Positions 27,715 through 35,193 of a DNA stretch of 40,608 bases are shown in pieces. The stretch lies in the IMG/VR virus record IMGVR_UViG_3300037041_001261, positions 1 through 40,608 of that record; one strand, written 5' to 3'. This DNA is from a virus. The notes under the pieces were generated by a model, which searched no databases, had not been told where the DNA came from, and saw only the letters and a program-made list of their open reading frames with translations. A program made the position numbers and the translations under genes. Every line of letters starts with the position of its first letter. Position 1 is the first letter of the stretch.

Positions 27715-28416
27715 CTATATAATGGGCATGCATGCCAAATCGGTAAAAGCTACCGCGCCGCCAGCGTTTGTAAAGGTCGTGATGTCGTCCGTGCCGGATG
27801 TAAAGGTCGTGTTGCTGTCGGTCGTTACAAGCATCTGCGCGACCGGTGCCGTTCCCCTCGGAAGGTCAGGAATAACACAGTCTACGATGAGGGTCACAGC
27901 GTCGCCCTCGGCCTCGTAAGCCATCCCGGCTTCAACAAACTGAAGGTAATTGTCGGTTGCGGCCTCAACGGTGAAAGTCTGGTTGTTGTCGCCGTCAGTA
28001 AACCCGGATATGGTCACCAGGTCGCCTACCCTGAAATAACCCAGCCCGCCGTCGGATGACAGGAGCTGTTTGCGGATTGCGTCAAACGCCAGGGTAGATT
28101 TGGTCAAGGAATATTTCCTGACCGCTACTCCCTTGGCTATGCCCACCGTCGCCGTCGGGGTGATATACACGAGATACTTACACCTGGTGTCGACAGCCTG
28201 TACTGCCAGGGCTGTCATGGCGACGTTATCGGTGATGCCTTTGGCGTACCATTTGCCATTGATGAAAAAGTCAAAGGCCGTGGCAAACTGGATGGTGTTG
28301 GGGTTTGTTCCTTCTGCCGTACCGGCCTCGCCCTCCGTTCCCGCCTTACATACTTCGAAAAACTGCCTCAAAACCTCGAGCATTGTTGCGTCTTTAATAC
28401 CGCTTAAAAGATTCAT
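27715..28416 (-). CDS. Head-associated protein, 233 aa, probable decoration/cement
   Basis: The start is ATG at 28416 with GGGAGGTAAAACCC upstream. It is the first gene after the capsid gene. Residues 1-30 are helical ([23 protein letters not shown]), then [29 protein letters not shown], strands with many Thr/Ala, a domain [20 protein letters not shown] in the middle, and a C-terminal hydrophobic strand ([13 protein letters not shown]). The middle segment 'gD.v.isGf....nn..f.V......l.' is a beta element found in phage head and tail proteins. The position directly after the major capsid gene points to a decoration or head completion protein. No family is assigned. Confidence 0.65.
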   Translation of the reverse strand: MNLLSGIKDATMLEVLRQFFEVCKAGTEGEAGTAEGTNPNTIQFATAFDFFINGKWYAKGITDNVAMTALAVQAVDTRCKYLVYITPTATVGIAKGVAVRKYSLTKSTLAFDAIRKQLLSSDGGLGYFRVGDLVTISGFTDGDNNQTFTVEAATDNYLQFVEAGMAYEAEGDAVTLIVDCVIPDLPRGTAPVAQMLVTTDSNTTFTSGTDDITTFTNAGGAVAFTDLACMPII

Positions 28417-28445
28417 AGGGTTTTACCTCCCTCTCGTATTTGTTG

Positions 28446-29426
28446 TTACTCGGTGCAAGCTACTTCACCACGGCACATCCACATATCGTTTAAGATTACG
28501 ACACCCTGCATCGTTTTCCAGCCTACGGAGCCTCTCTGACCCAGAGGGTCGGTCTTGCTCGGAGCCGGGTTGATAACGATAGGTGTGATTGCAAATTCGC
28601 CCTTGAGGGCTGAAATTGCGTATGCGTTCCGGGCCAGGTAGAGAACCGGGTACACGTCGGCCAAGACTGCACTTGTGCTAATCATTGCTCCCTTTGCCGC
28701 GCCAGCATCCGCCCACGGGCCATAAATGCTGGAAAGAAGATAGCGTACATCGTCAACAGCTCCGACCTCGCATGTATAGGCGGGTGTCGAACCGTAATCT
28801 TTAACGTCGGTAAAGTTCGTCATACCCCTGATATCGGCCTCAAGGTCTGTGTGACCAATGGCGATAAAGGCGGGAAGAACGCTCTCTGTGTTGAAACTCG
28901 GCGTTGAAGAAACCTTGGTTGTGATTTTCTCTGCGTTCTGCCGTTTAAAGTTCCTGGTGATTTTTCTCTGCATGGTGGTGTTGATTGCCGTGTTGACAGA
29001 TGTCCTCAGGGCGCCGTTTGCGTACTGCACGTTGGTTCCCGCGCGGAGGATGTAATAACGCATTGTTTCGATGGTCTTTGCGGCCTGTTCGCCCAGGAGT
29101 GTTTCTGTTTCCTGGAGAATCGGGTCCTCGTGTGCGTCAAGGATGACATCGGTGATTTCCACAACGTCGCCATACTGGGAGAGGGTCATCGTGATGTCCT
29201 CGGACGAGAGCTTTTTGCTAACAGGTGTTACGCCTTCGCTAAGTGGCGTGGTTGCCAACGGAAGCGAAAGATACCGGCGAAATTTCATTGAGAGCGATTT
29301 GCCGCTCGGCAGGGGCTTTGAAGAACCGAACTGCTCTAAAAGCAAGTACGGCATGCCTCTGGTTAAAAGCTGAACGACTACAAATGCGGCCGTCCTGGGG
29401 CTAATATCTCCGTAAAGTGTATTCAT
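28446..29426 (-). CDS. Major capsid protein, N4-gp56 type
   Basis: A 326-aa protein with ATG at 29426, six bases after the scaffold gene. It fits the N4-gp56 major capsid family in order: MPYLLLEQFGSSKPLPSGKS near residue 25, FRRYLSLPLATTPLSEGVTP, the conserved LSQYGDVVEITDV, an ALRTS...N loop with TMQRKITRNFKRQNAEKI, GAVDDVRYLLSS, and the terminal DPLGQRGSVGWKTMQ with ILNDMWMCRGE. Family members form the HK97-fold shell. Length is a little below the family's usual 350-400 residues but no block is missing. Scaffold lies upstream and a probable decoration protein downstream. Confidence 0.93.
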   Translation of the reverse strand: MNTLYGDISPRTAAFVVVQLLTRGMPYLLLEQFGSSKPLPSGKSLSMKFRRYLSLPLATTPLSEGVTPVSKKLSSEDITMTLSQYGDVVEITDVILDAHEDPILQETETLLGEQAAKTIETMRYYILRAGTNVQYANGALRTSVNTAINTTMQRKITRNFKRQNAEKITTKVSSTPSFNTESVLPAFIAIGHTDLEADIRGMTNFTDVKDYGSTPAYTCEVGAVDDVRYLLSSIYGPWADAGAAKGAMISTSAVLADVYPVLYLARNAYAISALKGEFAITPIVINPAPSKTDPLGQRGSVGWKTMQGVVILNDMWMCRGEVACTE

Positions 29427-29432
29427 GGATTG

Positions 29433-30257
29433 CTACCTCCCATTCATTGATTGTTTTAGTGCTTCCTTGAAGGCTGAACTGAAATCGTTTTTGTCCGCCT
29501 TCACTTTGCCAGGGTTCCCTTCGTCCCCACCAGCCCCGGAGTGTTTGGTCTTAACCACGGTCAACGGCTGTGTTCTTGCGTCCGTCGATTTGGCTTCAGG
29601 TTCCGGTTCCGGTTCGCCCTTCTTCTCGTCGGCCAGATAGTAGCCCCGATATCCTTTTGCCTCGCGGAATCTATCTACAAGGTCAACCACCGCTTTGGTG
29701 TCGCCTTTTTCGTAGACTTGTATGTCTACGGCAGACCCAGTTCCCTTGGCCCACGTTTCCAGTTCCCCGGAATCCCTGTACTTGGTGAAGTCAGGGTGAT
29801 GGGCGATGATTGTGTTCTCGTGAACCTGTCGGGTAATCTCCCCCAAAGTGGGGGCGAGTTTTCCGACCAGCCCTTCGAGTGCCTGGTCCACAATCTTCTT
29901 GACGGGAGAGTAGATATAATCATATTCCTCGGCAAAATTTTTCAGGTCTTCGTCGGGTGCTATTTCCGGCTCGGGAGTGGGTTCCGGTCGGGATGAAAGA
30001 CTTGTGAGCTTTTCCTGTAATTCCTTGTTCTGCTGGGATAACTGGTCGAACATCCCTTTGAGCGAACTGTACTGCTGTTCGATATCCTTGTCTTTAGGTT
30101 CTGGCTCCGGCTCCGGGGTTGGTTCAGGTTCCGGTTCGGGTTCCGGCTCTATTTCTGGCTCCGGTTCCTCTTCTTCGGCCTTTAACGCATCCTGGAACAA
30201 AGATGAGAACTCTTCTTCCTGGGGTATCTCCGTGGGTTCGCCTTCAGGTATAACCAT
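29433..30257 (-). CDS. Acidic head scaffolding protein
   Basis: A 274-aa protein. The start is ATG 30257, with AAGGAGG six bases upstream; an in-frame TTG just before it is less likely. Residues 32-54 are an acidic Glu-Pro run, then a coiled coil (KDKDIEQQYSSLKGMFDQLSQQ, about 55-85), a helical middle and a second short Glu-Pro run. The C terminus (KADKNDFSSAFKEALKQSMNG) is the basic helix typical of scaffolds that bind the capsid protein. The same short motif appears at the N terminus (EFSSLFQDALK, 16-26). The gene lies between portal and capsid genes and is the first after the 30.3-kb promoter region. Confidence 0.85.
   Translation of the reverse strand: MVIPEGEPTEIPQEEEFSSLFQDALKAEEEEPEPEIEPEPEPEPEPTPEPEPEPKDKDIEQQYSSLKGMFDQLSQQNKELQEKLTSLSSRPEPTPEPEIAPDEDLKNFAEEYDYIYSPVKKIVDQALEGLVGKLAPTLGEITRQVHENTIIAHHPDFTKYRDSGELETWAKGTGSAVDIQVYEKGDTKAVVDLVDRFREAKGYRGYYLADEKKGEPEPEPEAKSTDARTQPLTVVKTKHSGAGGDEGNPGKVKADKNDFSSAFKEALKQSMNGR
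30096..30164 (-). repeat. Six-base tandem repeat coding Glu-Pro
   Basis: GAACCG/GAGCCG-type hexamers encode alternating Glu-Pro (residues 32-54 of the scaffold), broken by one Ile and one Thr. A shorter run lies near 29596-29616. Such simple coding repeats change length easily; the protein part is expected to be extended and disordered. Confidence 0.85.
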
Positions 30258-30309
30258 CAAATCCCTCCTTTTTTTTCACCCGCTTGCCGTGTTTCCACCG
30301 TAGGGTGCC

Positions 30310-30340
30310 GGGTTTTTACACTATATTGCCGTGTAATCCC
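30310..30340 (-). promoter_or_regulatory. Dyad (possible operator or leader hairpin) before scaffold
   Basis: Arms TTACAC and GTGTAA flank nine bases (TATATTGCC on the plus strand); GGG and CCC extend the pairing outside with unpaired T residues. It lies directly downstream of the 17-bp element and inside the expected leader of the scaffold-capsid transcript. It could bind a dimeric regulator or fold in RNA. The pairing is visible; the role is inferred. Confidence 0.4.
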
Positions 30341-30357
30341 GAAAAGTTTACGCTATG
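30341..30357 (-). repeat. 17-bp element, copy 2 (CATAGCGTAAACTTTTC)
   Basis: An identical 17-bp sequence occurs at 34120-34136 before the terminase gene, in the same orientation. Here it is about 6 to 22 bases downstream of the predicted start of the promoter at 30370-30398. Weaker similarity continues past it in both copies (ACAC, an A/T-rich stretch, then GTAAA). A shared regulator site or leader signal is likely. Confidence 0.65.
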
Positions 30358-30369
30358 TTTATTAATTCA

Positions 30370-30398
30370 TTTATATTTCGTTGCGTTACCTTTGTCAA
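30370..30398 (-). promoter_or_regulatory. Sigma70-type promoter for scaffold-capsid genes
   Basis: On the minus strand, TTGACA (30398-30393), a 17-base spacer and TATAAA (30375-30370). Start of transcription would be near 30363, about 105 bases before the scaffold ATG. The -35 box overlaps the TGA stop of the upstream 72-aa gene. Both hexamers are at or near consensus with ideal spacing, so this is the best promoter in the window. The 17-bp element and dyad lie in its leader. About 135 bases around it hold no gene. Confidence 0.75.
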
Positions 30399-30613
30399 GT
30401 GTTTTTCTCCGGCTGGGGAGCAAAGGCCTGGAGTAGTGTCACCACCGCCCGCATCCCGCCCTGCGCCCTCCAGAGCTGTTTCTCCTCTTCCGCCACCATA
30501 ACCTCGCTTCCAAGTTCCTGTAATGTTATGCCCAGCAACTCGACGACGAGCTTTCCAACCTCGGAATCCACACCCGTTTTAAGGGCCATAATGATTTCAT
30601 TTCTTCGCGCCAC
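30395..30613 (-). CDS. Small protein between portal and scaffold, unknown function
   Basis: A 72-aa protein. The start is GTG at 30613 because AAAGGAG lies seven bases upstream; it overlaps the portal end by 17 bases. It is mostly helical (KLVVELLGITLQELGSEVMVAEEEKQLWRAQGGMRAVVTLLQAFA) without cysteines or a signal. Its stop lies inside the -35 box of the scaffold promoter. Small helical proteins at this site in other phages are often assembly factors, but I do not recognise this one. Confidence 0.65.
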   Translation of the reverse strand: MARRNEIIMALKTGVDSEVGKLVVELLGITLQELGSEVMVAEEEKQLWRAQGGMRAVVTLLQAFAPQPEKNT

Positions 30614-32675
30614 TTGCTTTCTCCTTTAACTTCGAAAGGTCTTTGCCATACGTCCGGGCCTTGCTCAGTTTCTCGACGGCTGAAGCCCTCTTGAGGATGG
30701 AGTCCGCGGTCAGGTTGTCCATCGACGCGACCTCTTTCTCGAACATGCTCCCCGACCTGTCGGCCTCGACGGACTTCTTCTTTGCCGCCGCCAACTGTCC
30801 CAGGGCCGACGCTCTGAGCTTCTTGATGTTCGCTTCCATCGTCTGAATCTGAAGCTCCACGACCCTCGGGTCATTCATGGACTGCATGTACTCCTGGGCC
30901 TCGGCCTCGGTACGAATCATGTCCATGGGAAGGTTGAGGGCTTTCGCCTTCTCTCGGGAGTAAACGTCCATCTTGAGATAGGGTACCTCTTCCGCCCTCA
31001 TCGACTGGCTATACATGTTGAGTGCCTCGGTGAGAACTTCCTTCTGAAGCAAGCTGGTCGAGCCTTTTGCGATTATCTTGTAATCCCCTTTCAGCTCCTC
31101 TTTCTTCGAAAAGTCCATGTTCCACTTATACAAAGCCTTGATGATGTCGGCGTTAAAATCGTCGAAATTGCGGAGGATGTCCTTGACCATGATGTTGATA
31201 GTGCCGTGGCGGTACGATGCTCCCCTCGCTGTTTCCCTGTTCGCCCCTGGGTCTATCAGCATGTAAATGGGCAGGGCGGTTTCCAGGTCGCCAAAGTCCA
31301 TGAACTGTTTAATAATCTGGATGTATTCGTCGATGTGAGAATTGAACTCTATGGCCCTGATTGCTGGATACTGGGCCTCCATTCCCTGGCCCTCTCTTCT
31401 CCAGACCTTCCGGGGATAGAAGTCATCGACTTGCATATCCGGGGACATGAGCCTCTCGTTGACCTCGACCTGGGGGCCGGACACGCTTGCGGCGTTGTCG
31501 AGGCACATGCGGGCAGACGCGGATATCGCAATCTGGGAATCTCGCATGACCTTGGGCAATCCCTCTCCCCATATCGACGTTTCGTCTTTCTCAAAGTAGA
31601 AGAGGTAGTAGGGCCGTATTGCTTCGGGCATCGTGTTGAGGGCAATCTTGATGGGTTTGTCGCCCAGCACCCACGCCTGAATCTCCATCTCGGCATCGAC
31701 GTTGGGGATGTTGAGGCCTATCTTTTCCAGGTCTTGTCCCTCAATCTGCCCCCACCATTCCAGAACCTCGTACCGGTTCTTCTTGTAATAGTCGCTCGTT
31801 TCCTGGAGGAGTCGGAGCTGTTGCTCCCAGCTCTTGTGTGTGCAGTTTCCATCCGGGTTCGATTTTATGTACTCTACGATTGTGTCCGACAGAAAGTCGT
31901 CCCTTTTAGCCAGCACACGGAGGTCGTGACGGGACATGATGTGCCTCTGAAAGCACCCAAGTCCTTCCTTGAAGTCTATCCTCGACGGGTCTGGGTAGAA
32001 GTCCCACACGGGTATCCATTCGATGTACGGGTTCAACGCCTCTTTTGGCACCAGAACCCACCCGGTGTCGGTCATCGTCCATTCCTGGTAGCTCTCTTTC
32101 TCGACTAGCGGCCCCTTGATAAGGCCGGTGCCGTACTTCACCCCGGACTCCAGGGCGAGCTTGATGAGCCTTTCGTACTGGCACTCAACGAGCTGGTCAT
32201 CCATCTCGAGTTCCATCGCCTCACACGCCATCTTCGCGTACTGTCGGATGGCCTCTTCGACCTGTCCCTGCGATATCTCTGGTATTGAATTCGGGTCTTG
32301 TTTATTCTGGGCCGCCTGTTGCATGGCCATCTGCCGTTGTTCGTTGAGGGTCTGCATCACGAGGCGCATCCCCGCTTCCGGGATTGTAGACCTCGGCGTG
32401 GGTTTGATGCCCCAGTTCTTGTCCTCGAACGGGAAGAGCATGTCGTGGAGCCGGGAAAGAACGGTCACGCACCTGGCTCGGGTAATCTTCGGGTAGACCT
32501 TGGATTGTTTCCCGTCCATGAGGGCGTAAACCTCCGGGTCGTAAATGCCTTTATACTGCCGGAGCGACTGTAGCCAGTCCTCTTCTTTTGTTTTCCTCAT
32601 TTTTTCGTATGAATCGAAAAGCCCCCGGAGATGAAGGCCTATTTGGTCAAGTACAGATTCCTTCGATATTTCCAT
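30597..32675 (-). CDS. Portal (head-tail connector) protein, large short-tail type
   Basis: A 692-aa protein with ATG at 32675, ten bases after the terminase stop. Size and order fit the large portals of short-tailed phages: an N-terminal helical region (RGLFDSYEKMRKTKEEDW; SKVYPKITRARCVTVLSRLHDMLFP), a middle with VPKEALNPYIEWIPVWDFYPDPSRID and CFQRHIMSRHDL, then YRYL-like YYLFYFEKDETSIWGEGLPKVMRDSQ, NPGA-type DPGANRETARGASYRHG and a C-terminal helix-rich tail (VVELQIQTMEANIKKLRASALGQL; KEKASGAKK). Phrases such as 'P.WdF.PDP' and 'G.G.p..m.d.Q..in...r...dn' are portal hallmarks. It sits at the capsid vertex and docks the terminase. Confidence 0.9.
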   Translation of the reverse strand: MEISKESVLDQIGLHLRGLFDSYEKMRKTKEEDWLQSLRQYKGIYDPEVYALMDGKQSKVYPKITRARCVTVLSRLHDMLFPFEDKNWGIKPTPRSTIPEAGMRLVMQTLNEQRQMAMQQAAQNKQDPNSIPEISQGQVEEAIRQYAKMACEAMELEMDDQLVECQYERLIKLALESGVKYGTGLIKGPLVEKESYQEWTMTDTGWVLVPKEALNPYIEWIPVWDFYPDPSRIDFKEGLGCFQRHIMSRHDLRVLAKRDDFLSDTIVEYIKSNPDGNCTHKSWEQQLRLLQETSDYYKKNRYEVLEWWGQIEGQDLEKIGLNIPNVDAEMEIQAWVLGDKPIKIALNTMPEAIRPYYLFYFEKDETSIWGEGLPKVMRDSQIAISASARMCLDNAASVSGPQVEVNERLMSPDMQVDDFYPRKVWRREGQGMEAQYPAIRAIEFNSHIDEYIQIIKQFMDFGDLETALPIYMLIDPGANRETARGASYRHGTINIMVKDILRNFDDFNADIIKALYKWNMDFSKKEELKGDYKIIAKGSTSLLQKEVLTEALNMYSQSMRAEEVPYLKMDVYSREKAKALNLPMDMIRTEAEAQEYMQSMNDPRVVELQIQTMEANIKKLRASALGQLAAAKKKSVEADRSGSMFEKEVASMDNLTADSILKRASAVEKLSKARTYGKDLSKLKEKASGAKK

Positions 32676-32685
32676 TTATGCCCCC

Positions 32686-34080
32686 TCAATACCCGGCATA
32701 AGTGGCCGGTCTGTAAACTTTCTTCGGTATCTTGTCCCGCATCGACTGGCGCCGGAGCTGATTGAGCATCTGCCGGACATACAGCATGGCGTACTGCAAA
32801 GCATCGTGAGGGTGAGATGCCTCATTCTTTTCCGGCACACCAAGGTCGGTGAAGAAGTAGGCTCCATTAAACCCGCGTCTTAGGTTCACACAGCTCGGGT
32901 CGAGCTGAAAAACGGGTTCGCCGTTGATAAGGGCTTGACTTGACAGGAAGTATTCGACAGCGTTAATGCGGGCCATGATGGAGTTTGTATGGCTCGGTTT
33001 GATGTACGGATACCCTGCGTCCTCAAGCTCCATATAGCATGTGGTTTCATCGTTCTGAGAACGGTTGTTCCCCGTGGGGTCGCCAAACCCTACGATGTTG
33101 TTTGTCGGGAAGTGTGTCCTGATATACGGTGTGACCATTGTTTCGACGAACCTTCTGAGGCCCATCCCTTCCCCGGTGAGTTCTCCCAGGATTTTGACCT
33201 TGTTCTCGTGGACCTGGATAAACACAACGGCGGGGTATAAGGCAAAGTCCCAGCCGGTAACGACGTCGATGTGGGGCGTAACCAGAAGGTCGGACTTTGC
33301 AAGGTGAAGCTCCTCGTTGTACGCACCCGTGTAGACCGGTTTCCCCTTTGGCAGGGAACCGTACTGGTTGTCGATATAGACCCGGATAAACTCCGGGGTC
33401 TTGCCCACGGCCAGGTTGTCATAGTATGCGACCGGCAAGTTCGGAAGGTTCTCGGCGGCCTTGTCGCGTCCACTTGGTTGCATAAAGACGGCGACGTTGG
33501 CCGGACGTTCTTTCTCGGCAAGGACGTGGAGCCAACTCTCCTCTTCTGGAGGGTTCGAGTCCATCATCGTCCCGGCGTATGTCGCCCCGCCATGCCTCTT
33601 TGCGGGATAGCGGTCGATACGTCCGTCGAGGGCGTCGTAAATCTCTCTCTTGATTTCCCGTGCCTCGTTAATCCACGCCCCGGTCAATTCTAGGGACAGA
33701 AGGTTCTTAACGTGGTCGGGTCTATCAAGCGCACGAAACAGGAACTCCGCTCTAACTCCGGGAAACTTCGTGATGATATAGTCGTGGTCGCTGACGCGGT
33801 ACTCTCCATAAAGGGCGGGCGGGAACCAGTCAAAGAAGGACTTCATCGTCGTGTCTTTGAGCTGTTTGTAGGTGTTGCGGATAACGGCCCAGCGTGTACG
33901 CCGGACACCGTCTAGAGGGGATGGAGTCTGTTCGTGCGCCCTTCTTATCAAATCCATGATACAACCGGTAGACTTCCCGGAACCAAACGGCCCCTGGATA
34001 TATCTTATTCTGGCATTTGAAAGCGTGAACAAACGTATGGTGGGGACGGACGAGTAATCATAGACTACGACTTTCTTCAT
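32686..34080 (-). CDS. terL: Terminase large subunit
   Basis: A 464-aa DNA-packaging motor. The ATPase part has Walker A GPFGSGKST (30-38), then VIRNTYKQLKDTTMKSFFDW and a Walker B-like strand ending in NEARE (SLELTGAWINEARE). The RNase H-fold nuclease part has three acidic sites in the expected order: D278 in TGWDFALYP, D334 in GFGDPTGN and D426 in HPHDALQ. The start is ATG at 34080, with AGGA just upstream, 46 bases after the nuclease gene and behind the 34.1-kb element. Portal follows. No small terminase is recognised with confidence nearby. Confidence 0.93.
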   Translation of the reverse strand: MKKVVVYDYSSVPTIRLFTLSNARIRYIQGPFGSGKSTGCIMDLIRRAHEQTPSPLDGVRRTRWAVIRNTYKQLKDTTMKSFFDWFPPALYGEYRVSDHDYIITKFPGVRAEFLFRALDRPDHVKNLLSLELTGAWINEAREIKREIYDALDGRIDRYPAKRHGGATYAGTMMDSNPPEEESWLHVLAEKERPANVAVFMQPSGRDKAAENLPNLPVAYYDNLAVGKTPEFIRVYIDNQYGSLPKGKPVYTGAYNEELHLAKSDLLVTPHIDVVTGWDFALYPAVVFIQVHENKVKILGELTGEGMGLRRFVETMVTPYIRTHFPTNNIVGFGDPTGNNRSQNDETTCYMELEDAGYPYIKPSHTNSIMARINAVEYFLSSQALINGEPVFQLDPSCVNLRRGFNGAYFFTDLGVPEKNEASHPHDALQYAMLYVRQMLNQLRRQSMRDKIPKKVYRPATYAGY

Positions 34081-34088
34081 TTCCTATG

Positions 34089-34117
34089 ACGATACTTTAC
34101 ATATTTGGTTGTGTCAA
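34089..34117 (-). promoter_or_regulatory. Possible promoter before terminase
   Basis: TTGACA (34117-34112), 17 bases, TATCGT (34094-34089) on the minus strand. The -35 is perfect but the -10 is weak and the predicted start would fall at about the terminase ATG, leaving almost no leader. It lies immediately after the 17-bp element. Either a phage factor helps here or the TTGACA is part of a larger regulator site. Confidence 0.4.
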
Positions 34118-34119
34118 GG

Positions 34120-34136
34120 GAAAAGTTTACGCTATG
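34120..34136 (-). repeat. 17-bp element, copy 1 (CATAGCGTAAACTTTTC)
   Basis: Identical to 30341-30357 and in the same orientation. The TAA inside it is the stop codon of the nuclease gene. It lies 3 to 19 bases upstream of TTGACA. Presence in two gaps and nowhere else I could find, each before a virion operon, suggests a common control site. Confidence 0.65.
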
Positions 34137-34498
34137 ATTATTTCGACAGTTTCTCTAACGGTCTTATTTTGCTTGGGGTTTCGCCACTTGCCACGATAAT
34201 AATACGCCGTTACCGGCAACACCCCAAGGGAAATATCCCCTGAAGTGTTGTGGTGGGCTTCTAGCACAAAACACCGTTTCCCGGCAACAGTAGAGGCATC
34301 GCAGATTCTTTCAAGGGCTAGTTTTTGTCCAAAAGGTATCGGGGAGTCCCCGTGCTTAACCTCAACCAAAATAAAGATTTTGTTTTGAAAATCAATAAAA
34401 GCGTCTATGTCTGTGGGGCTTATGTTGCCAAAACACAAATCATCAAAAAGAATCAACTGACGGGCACGGTCTGTGTTCCGGAATTTGCCATTGCTCAT
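34127..34498 (-). CDS. PD-(D/E)XK-like nuclease, 123 aa
   Basis: The ATG at 34498 overlaps the preceding stop as ATGA; the frame extends further up but reads as a shadow of the gene before it. The core fits the PD-(D/E)XK fold: PTDIDAFIDF (28-37) supplies the Asp, FILVEVKHG (42-50) supplies E46-x-K48, and QKLALERICDA is the helix that usually follows. KRCFVLEAHHN is a further strand. It could act as a resolvase or packaging nuclease since it lies just before terminase. VRR-NUC and Holliday-junction-resolvase families share this pattern. The motif reading is good; the family is not settled. Confidence 0.7.
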   Translation of the reverse strand: MSNGKFRNTDRARQLILFDDLCFGNISPTDIDAFIDFQNKIFILVEVKHGDSPIPFGQKLALERICDASTVAGKRCFVLEAHHNTSGDISLGVLPVTAYYYRGKWRNPKQNKTVRETVEIIIA

Positions 34499-34809
34499 AT
34501 CTTCCCCGTCTGGAGGCACACGCTACCGTCCGACATTAAAACCGTCTGGTCGAGCATGAACCATTTCGGGACGAGCTTGTCCTTGACGAGCTGGTACAGG
34601 TATACGCCCTTTGTCTGGGGTGAGCCGGGCAAGTCCACATCGAGAAGCACCAGCCCTTTTTCGGCCATCGCCCTCGGCCAACTATCCGGCTCGATGATAC
34701 CATACTCCCGTAAAATATCGGTTAACGCTTGCCGCCTCTGCGCGACTTCTTCTGTGGGGGTTTCGGCCCATTGTTCAAGGACAGCTCCAAGAGCATCTTG
34801 TTCTTCCAT
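34495..34809 (-). CDS. Unknown protein, 104 aa
   Basis: The start is ATG at 34809 with AGGAGG eight bases upstream. It overlaps the preceding gene by 88 bases in another frame, an unusually long overlap, but the binding site is the best in the neighbourhood. The N-terminal half is acidic helical (EEVAQRRQALTDILREYGII) and the second half beta-rich (KGLVLLDVDLPG, VYLYQLVKDKLVPKWFMLDQ). Its place before the nuclease and terminase makes a packaging accessory or replication role conceivable. No family is recognised. Confidence 0.6.
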   Translation of the reverse strand: MEEQDALGAVLEQWAETPTEEVAQRRQALTDILREYGIIEPDSWPRAMAEKGLVLLDVDLPGSPQTKGVYLYQLVKDKLVPKWFMLDQTVLMSDGSVCLQTGKI

Positions 34810-34964
34810 TCCTCGTCCCTCCTGACTATGATGTTTTCGATAAAGTAATCCAAAAGGTCTATGACCTTATCCAGTTTTTTCATTGTGTTGAGCTGGGCCA
34901 TCTCTATCTGCTCGAGGTAGTCTTTCTCGGTCTTTAGCCTCTTGCTGACGGCGGCCCGTATCAT
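34722..34964 (-). CDS. Small basic helical protein, 80 aa
   Basis: I choose ATG at 34964 (MIRAAVSKRLKTEKDYLEQ) with GAAGGGG upstream. A TTG at 34994 with GGAG is an alternative that adds ten residues. The protein is one long helix (YLEQIEMAQLNTMKKLDKVIDLLDYFIENIIV) ending in a basic tail (KKSRRGGKR), which suggests a DNA- or RNA-binding accessory or a small terminase-like helper. It lies seven bases after the 73-aa gene. The function is not recognised. Confidence 0.55.
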   Translation of the reverse strand: MIRAAVSKRLKTEKDYLEQIEMAQLNTMKKLDKVIDLLDYFIENIIVRRDEEWKNKMLLELSLNNGPKPPQKKSRRGGKR

Positions 34965-34971
34965 GCCCCTT

Positions 34972-35193
34972 CTAATTTTCGATTCGCTGTACAATGCCTT
35001 TCTCCACGCCCTTGGCCAGGGTTGCTTCCCACCTCGGGTCTTGTGTCGCCACCAACTGGCCCTTTATAAACTCGAATACCTCGTCCTCGAACATTATCCT
35101 GAACTTGTTGAGGCACAGGAACCTGTATCTTGATTGCCAGGGACTCTTGTCTATGGCGATGATGGGTCGTATTTTGAGATTACCAGTTCGCAT
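34972..35193 (-). CDS. Unknown protein, 73 aa
   Basis: The start is ATG at 35193 with AAGGGG about eight bases upstream, overlapping the RusA-like gene by 43 bases in another frame. The protein is basic, with SRYRFLCLNKFRIMFEDEVFEF and a C-terminal VEKGIVQRI. A single cysteine is present and no metal motif. The context is small replication-module genes. It could be wrong as a gene, but the binding site and the absence of anything else in this stretch support it. Confidence 0.5.
   Translation of the reverse strand: MRTGNLKIRPIIAIDKSPWQSRYRFLCLNKFRIMFEDEVFEFIKGQLVATQDPRWEATLAKGVEKGIVQRIEN

Noticed and set aside
30096-30164. Signal of recombination or phase variation in the Glu-Pro hexamer run
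   Set aside because: The run is imperfect and remains in frame for any unit change, so it would vary length but not switch the gene.
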